Positions 7,265 to 15,179 of a DNA stretch of 34,465 nucleotides are shown here, one piece after another. Origin of the DNA: Hydrogenoanaerobacterium sp032017025. Its GTDB lineage: Bacteria; Bacillota; Clostridia; Oscillospirales; Ruminococcaceae. Positions within the stretch are counted from its first letter, which is position 1, and each line of letters starts with the position of its first letter. The DNA is taken from NCBI RefSeq assembly GCF_032017025.1, contig NZ_DALZQO010000030.1, positions 1-34,465 of the forward strand, written 5' to 3'. A program made the translations under genes and the position numbers. The notes under the pieces were generated by a model that was given only the letters and a program-made list of their open reading frames with translations, was not told where the DNA came from and ran no database searches.

Positions 7265-7300
7265 TAAGGGTGAACACGTCAATTGACGGGTTCACCCTTA
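7265..7300. terminator. Hairpin between convergent genes
   Basis: TAAGGGTGAAC (7265-7275) pairs with GTTCACCCTTA (7290-7300). Inside it CGTC-AATT-GACG continues the stem after one mismatch. It lies 18 bp past the alcohol dehydrogenase stop and 26 bp before the minus-strand phosphoesterase end. There is no strong T-run on either side, so it is a terminator only by position. Confidence 0.5.
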
Positions 7301-7326
7301 GTTGCTTCGTGTTGTGCTCATTGGCA

Positions 7327-8183
7327 TTAGCTGTCCTTTTTTAAGGTTACCACTACAATTTCAGGCCTGTTAAAAATTCTTATTGGAATGACGCTATTGC
7401 CTAAGCCACGGCTTACAAACATGGTAGAGGCGTTTTTCGTATAATAACCGCTTGTATACTTAGGAAACAATCCTTGATCTGGTGCAACCAAGCCTCCCAA
7501 AAATGGAATTCTAAATTGTCCGCCATGCGCATGCCCTGTAAAGATTAAGTCTATGTTACTCTCACAATACAAATCAAAAAGCTCCGGTCTGTGCGAAAGT
7601 AAGATTTTAAAACCGTCATTCGCATCCCATTTTCTCAATTGCTCAGAAAGCTCCTCGGTATTTGTTCCATCCATATAGTCAAATGTCAAAAAGTCTGGGT
7701 CTTTCACGCCTAATAACTCGATGGACCCCCCACCGCTGCTTAGCTTAACCGCAGAATTATCAAGCACCTGAACACCTGCATCCATTAAGCTTTTTTGAAT
7801 CTCACGGTATTTATCTGACCATGCCTCATGGTTACCCGAAACATAATACACTGGGGCTATTTTTACAGCACCAAAAATAAATGTCGTCGCAGTGGCTAAA
7901 TCATATTTTCTCCTGTCAATTAAATCACCTGTAACAACAATGATATCGGGAGAAGCATTTTTGACTTTGTCTAAATCTTTACTTGATTTTTTCCAAATTT
8001 TTTATTGTGTAGGTCGGAAATATGCGCTATGGTAAAACCGTTGAAGCCATCTGTAATTTTTGGACTGCTGTAGTCAAATTTTGTAACAACAATGCTGTTG
8101 TTTTGCCAAATGCAAAATATCGCCATGCCTGCGATAATAACAGACAAGAGAAGAATTTTGAATTTCTTGGATGCTTTTTTCAC
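7327..8183 (-). pseudogene. Frameshifted membrane-anchored metallophosphoesterase (YkuE-like)
   Basis: The minus strand encodes a calcineurin-like phosphoesterase in two frames. The first starts at a GTG (8183, behind GAGGTG; another GTG is at 8195). It has one N-terminal membrane segment (ILLLSVIIAGMAIFCIW) and the first metal motif HISDLHN, then stops at 7971-7973. The second frame continues as DLDKVKNASPDIIVVTGDLID, then YYVSGNHEAW, LLSHRPE and FTGHAHGGQF, to 7327. All metal-binding motifs survive across the two frames. One missing base near 7975-7985 (CAA-GT-AAA, likely CAA-AGT-AAA) explains the break. Relatives act on phosphoesters or lipid head groups at the membrane. It is either a recent single-base loss or an assembly error. 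Confidence 0.8.
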
Positions 8184-8213
8184 TGCACACCTCACAGAAT
8201 ATAAATAATTTTT

Positions 8214-8244
8214 TAAGTAAATAGTATCATATAGTATTTACTTA
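8214..8244. promoter_or_regulatory. Dyad upstream of the phosphoesterase gene
   Basis: TAAGTAAATA (8214-8223) and TATTTACTTA (8235-8244) form a perfect 10-bp inverted repeat with an 11-bp spacer. It lies about 30 bp upstream of the minus-strand GTG start, the right place for an operator. It could also be a weak AT-rich hairpin. Confidence 0.35.
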
Positions 8245-8301
8245 TTCAATCAGTTATGCGGCAAGTATGCCCTTGTAGGAGGTAGCCCAAACCACACAGA
8301 A

Positions 8302-8336
8302 AAAGCGACAGGCAAAACAAACTTGCCTGTCGCTTT
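8302..8336 (-). terminator. Terminator of the S1-domain gene
   Basis: AAAGCGACAGGCAA (8302-8315) pairs perfectly with TTGCCTGTCGCTTT (8323-8336) around a 7-nt loop. On the minus strand the stem is followed by a run of T (the A-run at 8300-8304), so it terminates the gene ending at 8378. Confidence 0.85.
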
Positions 8337-8377
8337 AAAAAACAAATAGATAGTGCAGGGTACAGGTATCGCCTTGG

Positions 8378-9307
8378 CTATTCGAACCTGGTTTCAATAA
8401 TTTTTCCGCAGCCATCGGGCGAATATTGCCAACGGCTGATGTGGTTGCCCGATATAAAGTAAGGCGGTGTAGTAACGGCATACTGCGCGTCAAAGCTGTC
8501 TACAATAATCAGCTTAACCTTCATTTTTTCACGAATCAGGCTTTTTATGTACACACTGGTGTGCTGACCGGGGCGAACACCCTCACGCGGCTCTGCAAGC
8601 CCTGCCAAATTGGGCGTAAGCTCCACAAACACACCGTATTCTTCTACAGAGCGCACAATGCCCGCAACGGTTTCTCCGCTGTGAAAGAGTGCAGCGTTTT
8701 CCTCCCATGTGCCCCACAGCTCCTTGTGAGAAAGGCTGATGCGCCCATAAGAATCCACCGATTTTACCACAGCGCGAATATCCTGCCCATTGCGGAACCG
8801 ATCGCCCGGGTGTGATATGCGCGACACCGAAATGGCGTCGATGGGAATGAGCGACGCCACGCCGCAGCCCACATCCACAAAGCAGCCAAACGGCTCGAGA
8901 TGGGTTACACGCGCATCAATAATATCGCCGGCGGTGAGGCGATTGATGTATGTTTCAATGCACTGCTGCTGCACTACACGGCGCGAAAGCAATGCATAGG
9001 TGTTATTGTCGTTGCCCTTGCGGAATTCGGTAATTCGAAAACACACCGGCTTGTTCACACGCGAAATAATGGCGATCTCCCGCGTGCTGCCATCTTCAAT
9101 GCCGATGGCACACTCGTTTTTGGGAATAATACCTCTGATGCAGCCGCAATCCACAATCAGATTATGCGCGCTGTCGCAGATTAGAGCACGCGCTTCCAGA
9201 ATGCGTCCCTGTGTGCAGGCCTCCTGTAAACTTACAAGGCTGCTAAAGGCAGCGGCGTTTTCAGGGTTATCGCACAGCCATCCCTCGGGCTTAAATAAAG
9301 CATTCAT
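8378..9307 (-). CDS. S1 RNA-binding domain protein (ribosomal protein S1-like)
   Basis: A 309-residue protein with three S1/OB-fold repeats. The first, degenerate one is at about 35-105 (GRILEARALICDSAHNLIV). The second is at about 125-195 (GDIIDARVTHLEPFGCFVDV, then SYGRISLSHKEL). The third is at about 205-275 (GETVAGIVRSVEEYGVFVEL). S1 repeats bind single-stranded RNA, and proteins of this size in Clostridia are often annotated as S1-like. Full-length S1 has four to six repeats, so this is a short form. The start ATG at 9307 has GGAGG 10 nt upstream. It diverges from the DUF951 gene and has its own terminator. A role in translation initiation or mRNA handling is inferred from domains only. 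Confidence 0.8.
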   Translation of the reverse strand: MNALFKPEGWLCDNPENAAAFSSLVSLQEACTQGRILEARALICDSAHNLIVDCGCIRGIIPKNECAIGIEDGSTREIAIISRVNKPVCFRITEFRKGNDNNTYALLSRRVVQQQCIETYINRLTAGDIIDARVTHLEPFGCFVDVGCGVASLIPIDAISVSRISHPGDRFRNGQDIRAVVKSVDSYGRISLSHKELWGTWEENAALFHSGETVAGIVRSVEEYGVFVELTPNLAGLAEPREGVRPGQHTSVYIKSLIREKMKVKLIIVDSFDAQYAVTTPPYFISGNHISRWQYSPDGCGKIIETRFE

Positions 9308-9425
9308 TTTCTCATAACCTCCAAACAATTTTAAACGTATTGCAAACCGCAAACAGTTTACTCCAAATGATGTATATGTATAAATGCGCGAGTGTATGCA
9401 AGCCTGACAAACTATCGTTTAAGAC

Positions 9426-9455
9426 TTGATATATTGACAATGCTTCTGCTATAAT
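9426..9455 (+). promoter_or_regulatory. Promoter of the DUF951-prfA cluster
   Basis: TTGATA (9426-9431) and TATAAT (9450-9455) are 18 bp apart, placing transcription start near 9462, about 33 nt before the DUF951 start. It probably serves the following cluster, since the next genes are close together on the same strand. Confidence 0.6.
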
Positions 9456-9494
9456 ATGAAGTGGATTATTTTGAGCAGATGGAGGAATTTTTAC

Positions 9495-9686
9495 ATGGAT
9501 GTACGCATAGGCGATATCCTGCAGATGAAAAAAGAACACCCCTGCGGTGCAAATCGTTTTATTGTGCTGCGCTCGGGTATGGATTTTAAGCTCAAATGCG
9601 AAGGCTGCGGGCATGAGGTCATGATTCCGCGCTCCAAAGCAGAAAAAAACATAAAAAAAATAGTTCGAGAGGAACATAACCTCTAG
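9495..9686 (+). CDS. DUF951 family small protein
   Basis: A 63-residue protein matching the DUF951 pattern: a start like MDVRIGDILQMKKEHPCG, then GMDFKLKCEGCGHEVMIPR, and a basic tail. The C-x2-C pair plus an upstream cysteine suggest a small metal-binding or beta-barrel fold. The function is not established. The start at 9495 is chosen for GGAGGAA just upstream; an ATG 13 codons earlier has no such site. It sits between its own promoter and prfA, so a translation-related role is possible but unproven. Confidence 0.8.
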   Translation: MDVRIGDILQMKKEHPCGANRFIVLRSGMDFKLKCEGCGHEVMIPRSKAEKNIKKIVREEHNL

Positions 9687-9779
9687 CTGCCACAGTACAT
9701 TTTTAAAATGAAGGAAAACAATAACCGGCGGGTGCAAAATTCGCTGATTCATACAATGTATACCGAAAGGACTTCAGAA

Positions 9780-10859
9780 ATGTTTGATAAATTAAAAGAT
9801 GTAGAGGCAAAATTTGAGCAGATTAATCAGCGCTTGATGGAACCGAGCGTTGTAAACGACAATGAGCAGTACAAAAACCTGATGAAGGAATACAAAAACC
9901 TCACCCCACTTGTAGAAAAGTACCGCGAATATGTGGCGGCGCAAAATGAGTACAACGAAGCGAAAGAGCTGCTCGAAGAGGGTGGCTTGGATAAAGAATT
10001 CAAAGCAATCGTGGATGAACAGTATGCCGACAGCAAGGAGAGAATTGAGCGGATTTCTGAGGAGCTGAAAATTTTGCTGCTCCCGCGCGACCCCAACGAT
10101 GATCGCAGCGTTATCGTCGAAATTCGCGGCGGTGCCGGTGGTGAAGAATCTGCACTGTTTGCCAATTCTCTTTATAGAATGTATTCGATGTATGCCGACA
10201 GCATGGGCTGGAAAACCGAGGTGCTTAGCGCAAACGAAACCGAGCTTGGCGGCTATAAGGAGATCAGCTTCTCCATCAATGGTGATGGCGCATACTCCAA
10301 ACTAAAATTTGAAAGCGGCGTACATCGTGTTCAGCGTGTTCCCGAAACCGAGACACAGGGAAGAATCCACACCTCCACCAGTACCGTTGCGGTGCTGCCT
10401 GAAGCAGATGAGGTGGAGTTTGAGCTCGACCCTAAAGATTTGCAGATCGACGTATTCCGTTCCAGCGGCGCGGGCGGTCAGCACGTCAATAAAACATCCA
10501 GTGCTATCCGCGTCACCCACCTGCCAACCGGCATGGTGGTAGAGTGCCAGGATGAGCGCAGCCAGTTTAAGAATAAAGATAAAGCACTCAAGGTGTTGCG
10601 TTCCCGCCTGCTCGACCAGAAGATTCAGGCGCAGAACGAAGAGATTGCCTCGCAAAGAAAGCTTCAAGTTGGTACGGGCGACCGTTCCGAACGTATTCGT
10701 ACCTACAATTTTCCGCAGGGACGCGTCACCGATCACCGCATCGGGCTTACCTTATATAAGATCGATAACATTATGAACGGTGACCTCAAAGAGCTTTTGG
10801 ATGCACTTATCACCTTTGATCAGGCGGAAAAGCTACAGGAACAGAGCAATATGGACTAG
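9780..10859 (+). CDS. prfA: Peptide chain release factor 1
   Basis: A 359-residue protein that releases the finished polypeptide at UAA and UAG codons. The PxT stop-codon recognition motif reads PET at 188-190 in RVPETETQGRIHTS, which separates RF1 from RF2 (SPF). The catalytic GGQ is at 232-234 in SSGAGGQHVNKTS and acts in the peptidyl-transferase centre; its glutamine is normally methylated by PrmC, whose gene is not in this window. The start ATG at 9780 follows AAAGGA by about 8 nt. A hairpin and tsaC follow within 50 bp, so co-transcription is likely. Confidence 0.95.
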   Translation: MFDKLKDVEAKFEQINQRLMEPSVVNDNEQYKNLMKEYKNLTPLVEKYREYVAAQNEYNEAKELLEEGGLDKEFKAIVDEQYADSKERIERISEELKILLLPRDPNDDRSVIVEIRGGAGGEESALFANSLYRMYSMYADSMGWKTEVLSANETELGGYKEISFSINGDGAYSKLKFESGVHRVQRVPETETQGRIHTSTSTVAVLPEADEVEFELDPKDLQIDVFRSSGAGGQHVNKTSSAIRVTHLPTGMVVECQDERSQFKNKDKALKVLRSRLLDQKIQAQNEEIASQRKLQVGTGDRSERIRTYNFPQGRVTDHRIGLTLYKIDNIMNGDLKELLDALITFDQAEKLQEQSNMD

Positions 10860-10860
10860 A

Positions 10861-10883
10861 GGCTTTTTGTTTTTGAAAAAGCC
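10861..10883 (+). other. Intercistronic hairpin between prfA and tsaC
   Basis: GGCTTTTT (10861-10868) pairs with AAAAAGCC (10876-10883) around a 7-nt loop, one base after the prfA stop. There is no following T-run. It may stabilise the prfA mRNA end or partly end transcription; the next gene has its ribosome binding site right behind it. Confidence 0.5.
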
Positions 10884-10905
10884 ACAACAAAGGAAGTCAA
10901 AACAA

Positions 10906-11964
10906 ATGCGTGATACAAAAATACTCAAGATACAAAATATCAGCGGCTGTGAAAAAGAGCTTGATGAAGCCGCATCCATCCTAGCAAGCGGCGGTCTGGT
11001 GGCAATCCCTACTGAAACGGTGTATGGGCTTGCGGCAAACGCCAAGGACGAAGCCGCGGTAAAATCTATTTTTGAGGCAAAGGGCAGGCCGCAGGACAAC
11101 CCGCTGATTGTGCATATCTGCGACCTTGCTATGCTCGCCGAGATTGTGCGGGAGGTGCCCGAAAGCGCACTTAAATTAGCAGACAGATTCTGGCCCGGCC
11201 CGCTGACGATTATTTTACCCAAGAGCGATGCAATACCCTCGGTTACCTCTGCGGGGCTCGACACTGTTGCAGTGCGCTTTCCAAAGCATGCGGTGGCGCG
11301 CGAGCTTATCCGCCGTGCCGGTGTTCCGGTTGCGGCGCCCTCCGCAAACCTTTCGGGCAGCCCCAGCACCACAACCGCCCAGCACTGCATCCATGACCTT
11401 ATGGGCAGGGTGGATGCCATTGTAGATGGCGGCGACTGCGAGGTGGGTGTGGAATCCACCGTGATCACCCTTGTGGGCGGTACGCCAAAGCTATTGCGCC
11501 CCGGTTATGTCACACTCGAACAATTGCGTGAGGTGCTCGGCGAGGTACTGGTAGACAAAGCGGTGACCGATCAGCCCGACCCCGATGCGAAGGTTGCTTC
11601 GCCCGGTATGAAATACAAGCATTATGCACCCCAATGCAGGGTGATTTTGGTGGAAGGCACGCAGGCACAATACGCCGATTACGTGAACAGCCACCACGCC
11701 GAGGGCGAGTTCGCCCTGTGCTACAATGAAGACGTGCCGTTCCTGGACTGTCCTTCTATTGCGATCGGCTCGGAGCAGGATGAGGCGGCACAGGCGGCAA
11801 AGCTGTTTGACAGCCTGCGCCGTCTGGATGAAGAGGGCGCACAGGTGGTATATGCACGCTGCCCAAATCAAACAGGTGTGGGGCTTGCCCTGTACAACCG
11901 TTTGATTCGTGCGGCGGCATTTCAGGTGGTTCGAACGGAACCGGCTGGTGAGGCAGAGCGATAA
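10906..11964 (+). CDS. tsaC: L-threonylcarbamoyladenylate synthase (Sua5/YwlC type)
   Basis: A 352-residue cytosolic enzyme that makes threonylcarbamoyl-AMP from threonine, bicarbonate and ATP, the first step of t6A formation at position 37 of ANN-decoding tRNAs. The YrdC-like domain covers about 1-215, with IPTETVYGL (34-42), the K59/R61 pair in AKGRPQDNPL, and PSANLSG (145-151) for nucleotide binding. The extra C-terminal Sua5 domain (about 230-350), entered by SPGMKYKHYAP, makes this the long form. The start ATG at 10906 has AAAGGAAG upstream. It sits in a translation-related cluster after prfA. Confidence 0.92.
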   Translation: MRDTKILKIQNISGCEKELDEAASILASGGLVAIPTETVYGLAANAKDEAAVKSIFEAKGRPQDNPLIVHICDLAMLAEIVREVPESALKLADRFWPGPLTIILPKSDAIPSVTSAGLDTVAVRFPKHAVARELIRRAGVPVAAPSANLSGSPSTTTAQHCIHDLMGRVDAIVDGGDCEVGVESTVITLVGGTPKLLRPGYVTLEQLREVLGEVLVDKAVTDQPDPDAKVASPGMKYKHYAPQCRVILVEGTQAQYADYVNSHHAEGEFALCYNEDVPFLDCPSIAIGSEQDEAAQAAKLFDSLRRLDEEGAQVVYARCPNQTGVGLALYNRLIRAAAFQVVRTEPAGEAER

Positions 11965-11997
11965 TTTGCGTTGTGCATGAGCGGAAGGAAGTGTAAA

Positions 11998-12603
11998 ATG
12001 GCGCGGATTATTGGGCTGACAGGGCAGACGGGTGCAGGTAAAACCACGGTGAGCGACGTACTGCGAAGAAGTGGCTTGGATGTCATCAATTGCGACTTGA
12101 TTTCGCGGCAGGTTACCCAAGCCGGAAGCCCTTGCCTGCTGAAACTGACGAAGCATTTTGGCAAAAAAATATTAAATGATGACCAGAGCCTCAATCGCAA
12201 GCTGCTTGCTTCCATTGTGTTCAGCAATGCGGCAGAGCTGAGGGTACTGGAATCGATTATCTATACTTATATCAAAGCTGAGATTCAGCACCGTATCAAT
12301 ACGATTTGTATGGGGAATACCAATGGTATTGTGTTGGATGCCCCGACTTTGTTTGAGAGCGGTGTGGACAGCATGTGCAGCGAAATCATCGCGGTAATTG
12401 CCCCAAAAAAGCTGCGCCGCGACCGTATTATGGAGCGCGACGGGCTTGATGAAATGGCGGCGGAGGCGCGCATTGCGAGCCAGCATGACGACGAGTTTTA
12501 CACCAAACGCTCACAGCATGTGCTGTGCAACGACGGTGACCGTCGGCGGTTGGTTGCAAAAGCCGAACAGCTGGCACAGCTGCTCTTACAGAATCCAAAA
12601 TAG
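11998..12603 (+). CDS. coaE: Dephospho-CoA kinase
   Basis: A 201-residue cytosolic kinase that phosphorylates the ribose 3' hydroxyl of dephospho-CoA, the last step of CoA synthesis. The P-loop GLTGQTGAGKTT lies at 6-17. The following segment VINCDLISRQV holds the conserved aspartate region of the family. VLDAPTLFESG corresponds to the lid/CoA-site strand. The length is typical. The start at 11998 follows GGAAGG; it lies 33 bp after tsaC and 38 bp before the transglycosylase gene, so it probably belongs to the same transcript. Confidence 0.93.
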   Translation: MARIIGLTGQTGAGKTTVSDVLRRSGLDVINCDLISRQVTQAGSPCLLKLTKHFGKKILNDDQSLNRKLLASIVFSNAAELRVLESIIYTYIKAEIQHRINTICMGNTNGIVLDAPTLFESGVDSMCSEIIAVIAPKKLRRDRIMERDGLDEMAAEARIASQHDDEFYTKRSQHVLCNDGDRRRLVAKAEQLAQLLLQNPK

Positions 12604-12641
12604 AAATAGGCAGCATTCGGTTGCGGAAAGGGTGTGTATAT

Positions 12642-13217
12642 TTGGCGGCTTCCACAGGCAAAAAGGCGATAACAACCGTATTATTGCTGGTGCTGTTGGT
12701 GCTAGGCTTTTTTGCTCTGCGCACAGCCTACAGCACTTTTTATAAAAAGGCATATCCCATCGAATATGCCGATACCATTCGGCAGGAGGCAGATAAAAAT
12801 GACCTGCCTTACGATTTGGTGCTCGCGGTGATTCGCACCGAAAGTAGCTTTCGCCCTCACGTGGAATCTAGCGTGGGTGCGCGCGGACTGATGCAGCTTA
12901 CCGAGGAAACGTTCGACTGGACAAAATCCAAGATGAGCGATGCGGGTGATGAAACCTATACCGATCTTTATGACCCGCATATCAATATCAAATACGGTAC
13001 CAAGCTGCTGCGCCTGCTGCTGGATGAATTTGAAAGCGAGGATACCGCCCTCTGTGCCTATCATGCGGGGTGGGGAAACGCAAAAAAGTGGCTTGCCGAT
13101 CGGGAGCATTCCACCGACGGGGTGAACATCTACAATATTCCGTTTGGCGATACCAAAAAGTATGTTGCCAAAATTAATCAAACACGGCAAATTTACCGAA
13201 ACTTATATAAGTTTTGA
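12642..13217 (+). CDS. Membrane-anchored lytic transglycosylase (SLT domain)
   Basis: A 191-residue protein with one N-terminal membrane segment (about 9-26, VLLLVLLVLGFF) and an outward-facing Slt/MltE-type domain. It cleaves peptidoglycan glycan strands with formation of 1,6-anhydromuramic acid. The catalytic glutamate is E67 in IRTESSF, followed by SSVGARGLMQL and the family's YHAGWGNAKKW. A TTG at 12642 is favoured as start because AAAGGGTG lies about 8 nt upstream; an earlier TTG at 12621 has no such site. The gene is translationally close to the M18 aminopeptidase. A role in cell-wall turnover or in making room for envelope complexes is inferred. Confidence 0.88.
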   Translation: MAASTGKKAITTVLLLVLLVLGFFALRTAYSTFYKKAYPIEYADTIRQEADKNDLPYDLVLAVIRTESSFRPHVESSVGARGLMQLTEETFDWTKSKMSDAGDETYTDLYDPHINIKYGTKLLRLLLDEFESEDTALCAYHAGWGNAKKWLADREHSTDGVNIYNIPFGDTKKYVAKINQTRQIYRNLYKF

Positions 13218-13240
13218 GCAAAATAGAGGAGGTCTATGTT

Positions 13241-14650
13241 ATGGCAGAGCAAGAAAAAAGCGCAGCGGAGCTGCTGCAGGAAAAACTGCTGATTAAAACA
13301 GAAAACGGCGGGCTTGTCCTATCCGACAGCGAGTTGGAAACCGTTGATGCGTTCTGTGAGGATTACAAAAAGTTTTTGAACGATGCTAAAACCGAGCATG
13401 AAGCGGTAAAAGTAACCGTTGAGCTGCTCAAATCCAAGGGCTACCAAGAGTTTGAAGCGGGCAAAAAATATGCTGCAGGCGAGAAGGTTTACTACAATAA
13501 CCGCGGCAAAGCGTTGGTGTTTGCTACTATTGGTACCAAGGGTTATGAGGAAGGCGTAAAAATCATTGCATCTCATATCGATGCCCCGCGCCTAGACATG
13601 AAGCCCCGTCCGCTCTACGAGGAGGCACAGCTTGCCTACCTCAAAACGCATTACTACGGCGGTATCAAAAAATACCAGTGGGGTGCAATTCCGCTTGCAC
13701 TGCACGGCGTCATTGTTAAAAAAGACGGCACTACAATTGAAATCAGCGTTGGTGAGGATGAGGGTGACCCCATCTTCTGTGTCACCGATTTACTGCCGCA
13801 TCTGGGCAGAGAGCAGATGAAACGCCCGCTGTCTGAGGGGCTGAAGGGCGAGGAACTCAATATTCTCATTGGCTGCCGTCCGTTCCGCGATGACAAGGCG
13901 AGCGAGAAGGTAAAGCTGAACATTGCGAACATCTTGTTTGAGAAATATGGTATTACCGAGTACGACTTTCTCTCTGCAGAGCTTGAGGCGGTGCCCGCGT
14001 TTGATGCAAAAGACCTCGGCTTTGACCGCAGCATGATCGGTTCTTACGGTCACGACGATCGCGTCTGCGCCTACACCTCGCTGAAAGCTGCTGTTGAGGT
14101 GGAAAACCCCGCATACACCACCGTTACCGTGCTTGCAGATAAAGAAGAGATCGGCTCCAACGGCAATACCGGTTTGAAGTGCGCGTATCTGCGTTACTTT
14201 ATTGCAGACCTTGCTGCACCCTACGGTGTTGAGGCAAGAACCGTGCTTTCGCACTCGCAGTGCCTGTCTGCCGACGTAAACGCAGCGTTTGACCCCAACT
14301 TCCCCGATGTTTACGAGCGCAAAAACACAGCATACCTCAACTATGGTGTGGTGGTTACAAAATACACCGGTTCGGGCGGCAAGGGCGGTACCAGCGAGGC
14401 ATCTGCACACTTTATGGCGAAAATCCGCAAGCTGCTTGATGATAAAAAAGTACTGTGGCAGGTTGGCGAACTGGGCAAGGTAGATGCCGGCGGTGGCGGT
14501 ACAGTGGCGATGTATATTGCTGAACTGAATGTTGATGTAGTCGATGTCGGTGTACCTGTTTTGTCGATGCATGCGCCGTTCGAGGTGGTATCAAAGGTCG
14601 ATGTTTACATGGCTTATCGTGCGTTTCGGGAATTTTTATCTGAAAAATAA
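13241..14650 (+). CDS. M18-family zinc aminopeptidase
   Basis: A 469-residue cytosolic metallopeptidase that removes N-terminal residues from peptides. Zinc-site motifs appear in family order: H112 in ASHIDAPRLD, the bridging aspartate in GSYGHDDRVCAY, the catalytic glutamate pair in DKEEIGSNGNTG, the aspartate region LSADVNAAFDP, and the last histidine in SMHAPFEV. The M18 family forms large tetrahedral or dodecameric particles and prefers acidic or hydrophobic N-terminal residues. The start ATG at 13241 has the strong site AGAGGAGG. It follows the transglycosylase by 23 bp. It is the last gene of the cluster that starts at 9495. Confidence 0.9.
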   Translation: MAEQEKSAAELLQEKLLIKTENGGLVLSDSELETVDAFCEDYKKFLNDAKTEHEAVKVTVELLKSKGYQEFEAGKKYAAGEKVYYNNRGKALVFATIGTKGYEEGVKIIASHIDAPRLDMKPRPLYEEAQLAYLKTHYYGGIKKYQWGAIPLALHGVIVKKDGTTIEISVGEDEGDPIFCVTDLLPHLGREQMKRPLSEGLKGEELNILIGCRPFRDDKASEKVKLNIANILFEKYGITEYDFLSAELEAVPAFDAKDLGFDRSMIGSYGHDDRVCAYTSLKAAVEVENPAYTTVTVLADKEEIGSNGNTGLKCAYLRYFIADLAAPYGVEARTVLSHSQCLSADVNAAFDPNFPDVYERKNTAYLNYGVVVTKYTGSGGKGGTSEASAHFMAKIRKLLDDKKVLWQVGELGKVDAGGGGTVAMYIAELNVDVVDVGVPVLSMHAPFEVVSKVDVYMAYRAFREFLSEK

Positions 14651-14696
14651 AAGTGAAAGCGGTACAATATTTTGGTGGCTTTCAGCCGCGCGCGTC

Positions 14697-14724
14697 TTGC
14701 GGTGCACGTTTCAAACGTTATAAA
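14697..14724 (+). promoter_or_regulatory. Candidate lysO promoter with dyad between -35 and -10
   Basis: TTGCGG (14697-14702) and TATAAA (14719-14724) are 16 bp apart. The spacer holds a perfect dyad ACGTTT-C-AAACGT (14706-14718), an operator-like position where a bound repressor would block polymerase. The -35 and -10 are only moderate matches. Confidence 0.4.
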
Positions 14725-14776
14725 TAGTATTTGAAGCCGAAATTAGCATAAGAAATTCGCGGGGAAAACCCTCCGC

Positions 14777-14818
14777 AAACAGGGCGCGCAGGCCATAAAG
14801 CGGTGCGCCCTGTTTTTT
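14777..14818 (+). terminator. Intrinsic terminator between the aminopeptidase gene and lysO
   Basis: AAACAGGGCGC (14777-14787) pairs perfectly with GCGCCCTGTTT (14805-14815) around a 17-nt loop, followed by a T-run to 14818. A smaller GCGG/CCGC hairpin (14759-14776) precedes it. It lies 126 bp after the aminopeptidase stop and 86 bp before lysO. It could end the upstream cluster, or act as an attenuator if the 14697-14724 promoter is real. Confidence 0.8.
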
Positions 14819-14903
14819 GTCGAAAAGGCGGGATAAGCCGACAAGCACAAAGTTCGGTTTTATAACATAGGATGAATTAAGCGAGGGAAAACAAGGAGAT
14901 TTT

Positions 14904-15179
14904 ATGGTTACAGTTTTAATTTGTATGGCGGTGGGAATGTTCTTAGGGCTCAAGGTGATTCCTGAAAAATATCAAAAAATAAATGGCATGCTGCAATATG
15001 TGTTCATTGCAGTGCTAATCTTTTGTATGGGTGCGGGGCTGGGCAGCAACCCTTCATTTTTTGCAGAATTGCAAAGTGTAGGGCTGAAAGCATTAATGTT
15101 TGCGATACTGCCCATTGTATTTTCGGTAATTTGTGTCTATATTCTTACGAAATTGATGTTTAAGGAGAACAAACCATGA
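14904..15179 (+). CDS. LysO-family exporter, N-terminal part (DUF340)
   Basis: A 91-residue membrane protein with three hydrophobic segments (about 2-18, 30-46 and 66-84). It corresponds to the N-terminal part of LysO/YbjE, which exports lysine and toxic lysine analogues. In E. coli LysO is one chain of about 300 residues; here it is two adjacent genes, a split also found in other Firmicutes. The start ATG at 14904 has AAGGAG. The last four bases overlap the next start (ATGA), indicating translational coupling and a fixed subunit ratio. Lysine as substrate is inferred from the family. Confidence 0.7.
   Translation: MVTVLICMAVGMFLGLKVIPEKYQKINGMLQYVFIAVLIFCMGAGLGSNPSFFAELQSVGLKALMFAILPIVFSVICVYILTKLMFKENKP

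Noticed and set aside
12621..12641. Upstream TTG start for the transglycosylase
   Set aside because: No ribosome binding site precedes it, and it would place the actual AAAGGGTG site inside the coding region.
14820..14903. Lysine riboswitch before lysO
   Set aside because: None of the conserved core sequences of the lysine riboswitch could be found in the leader.
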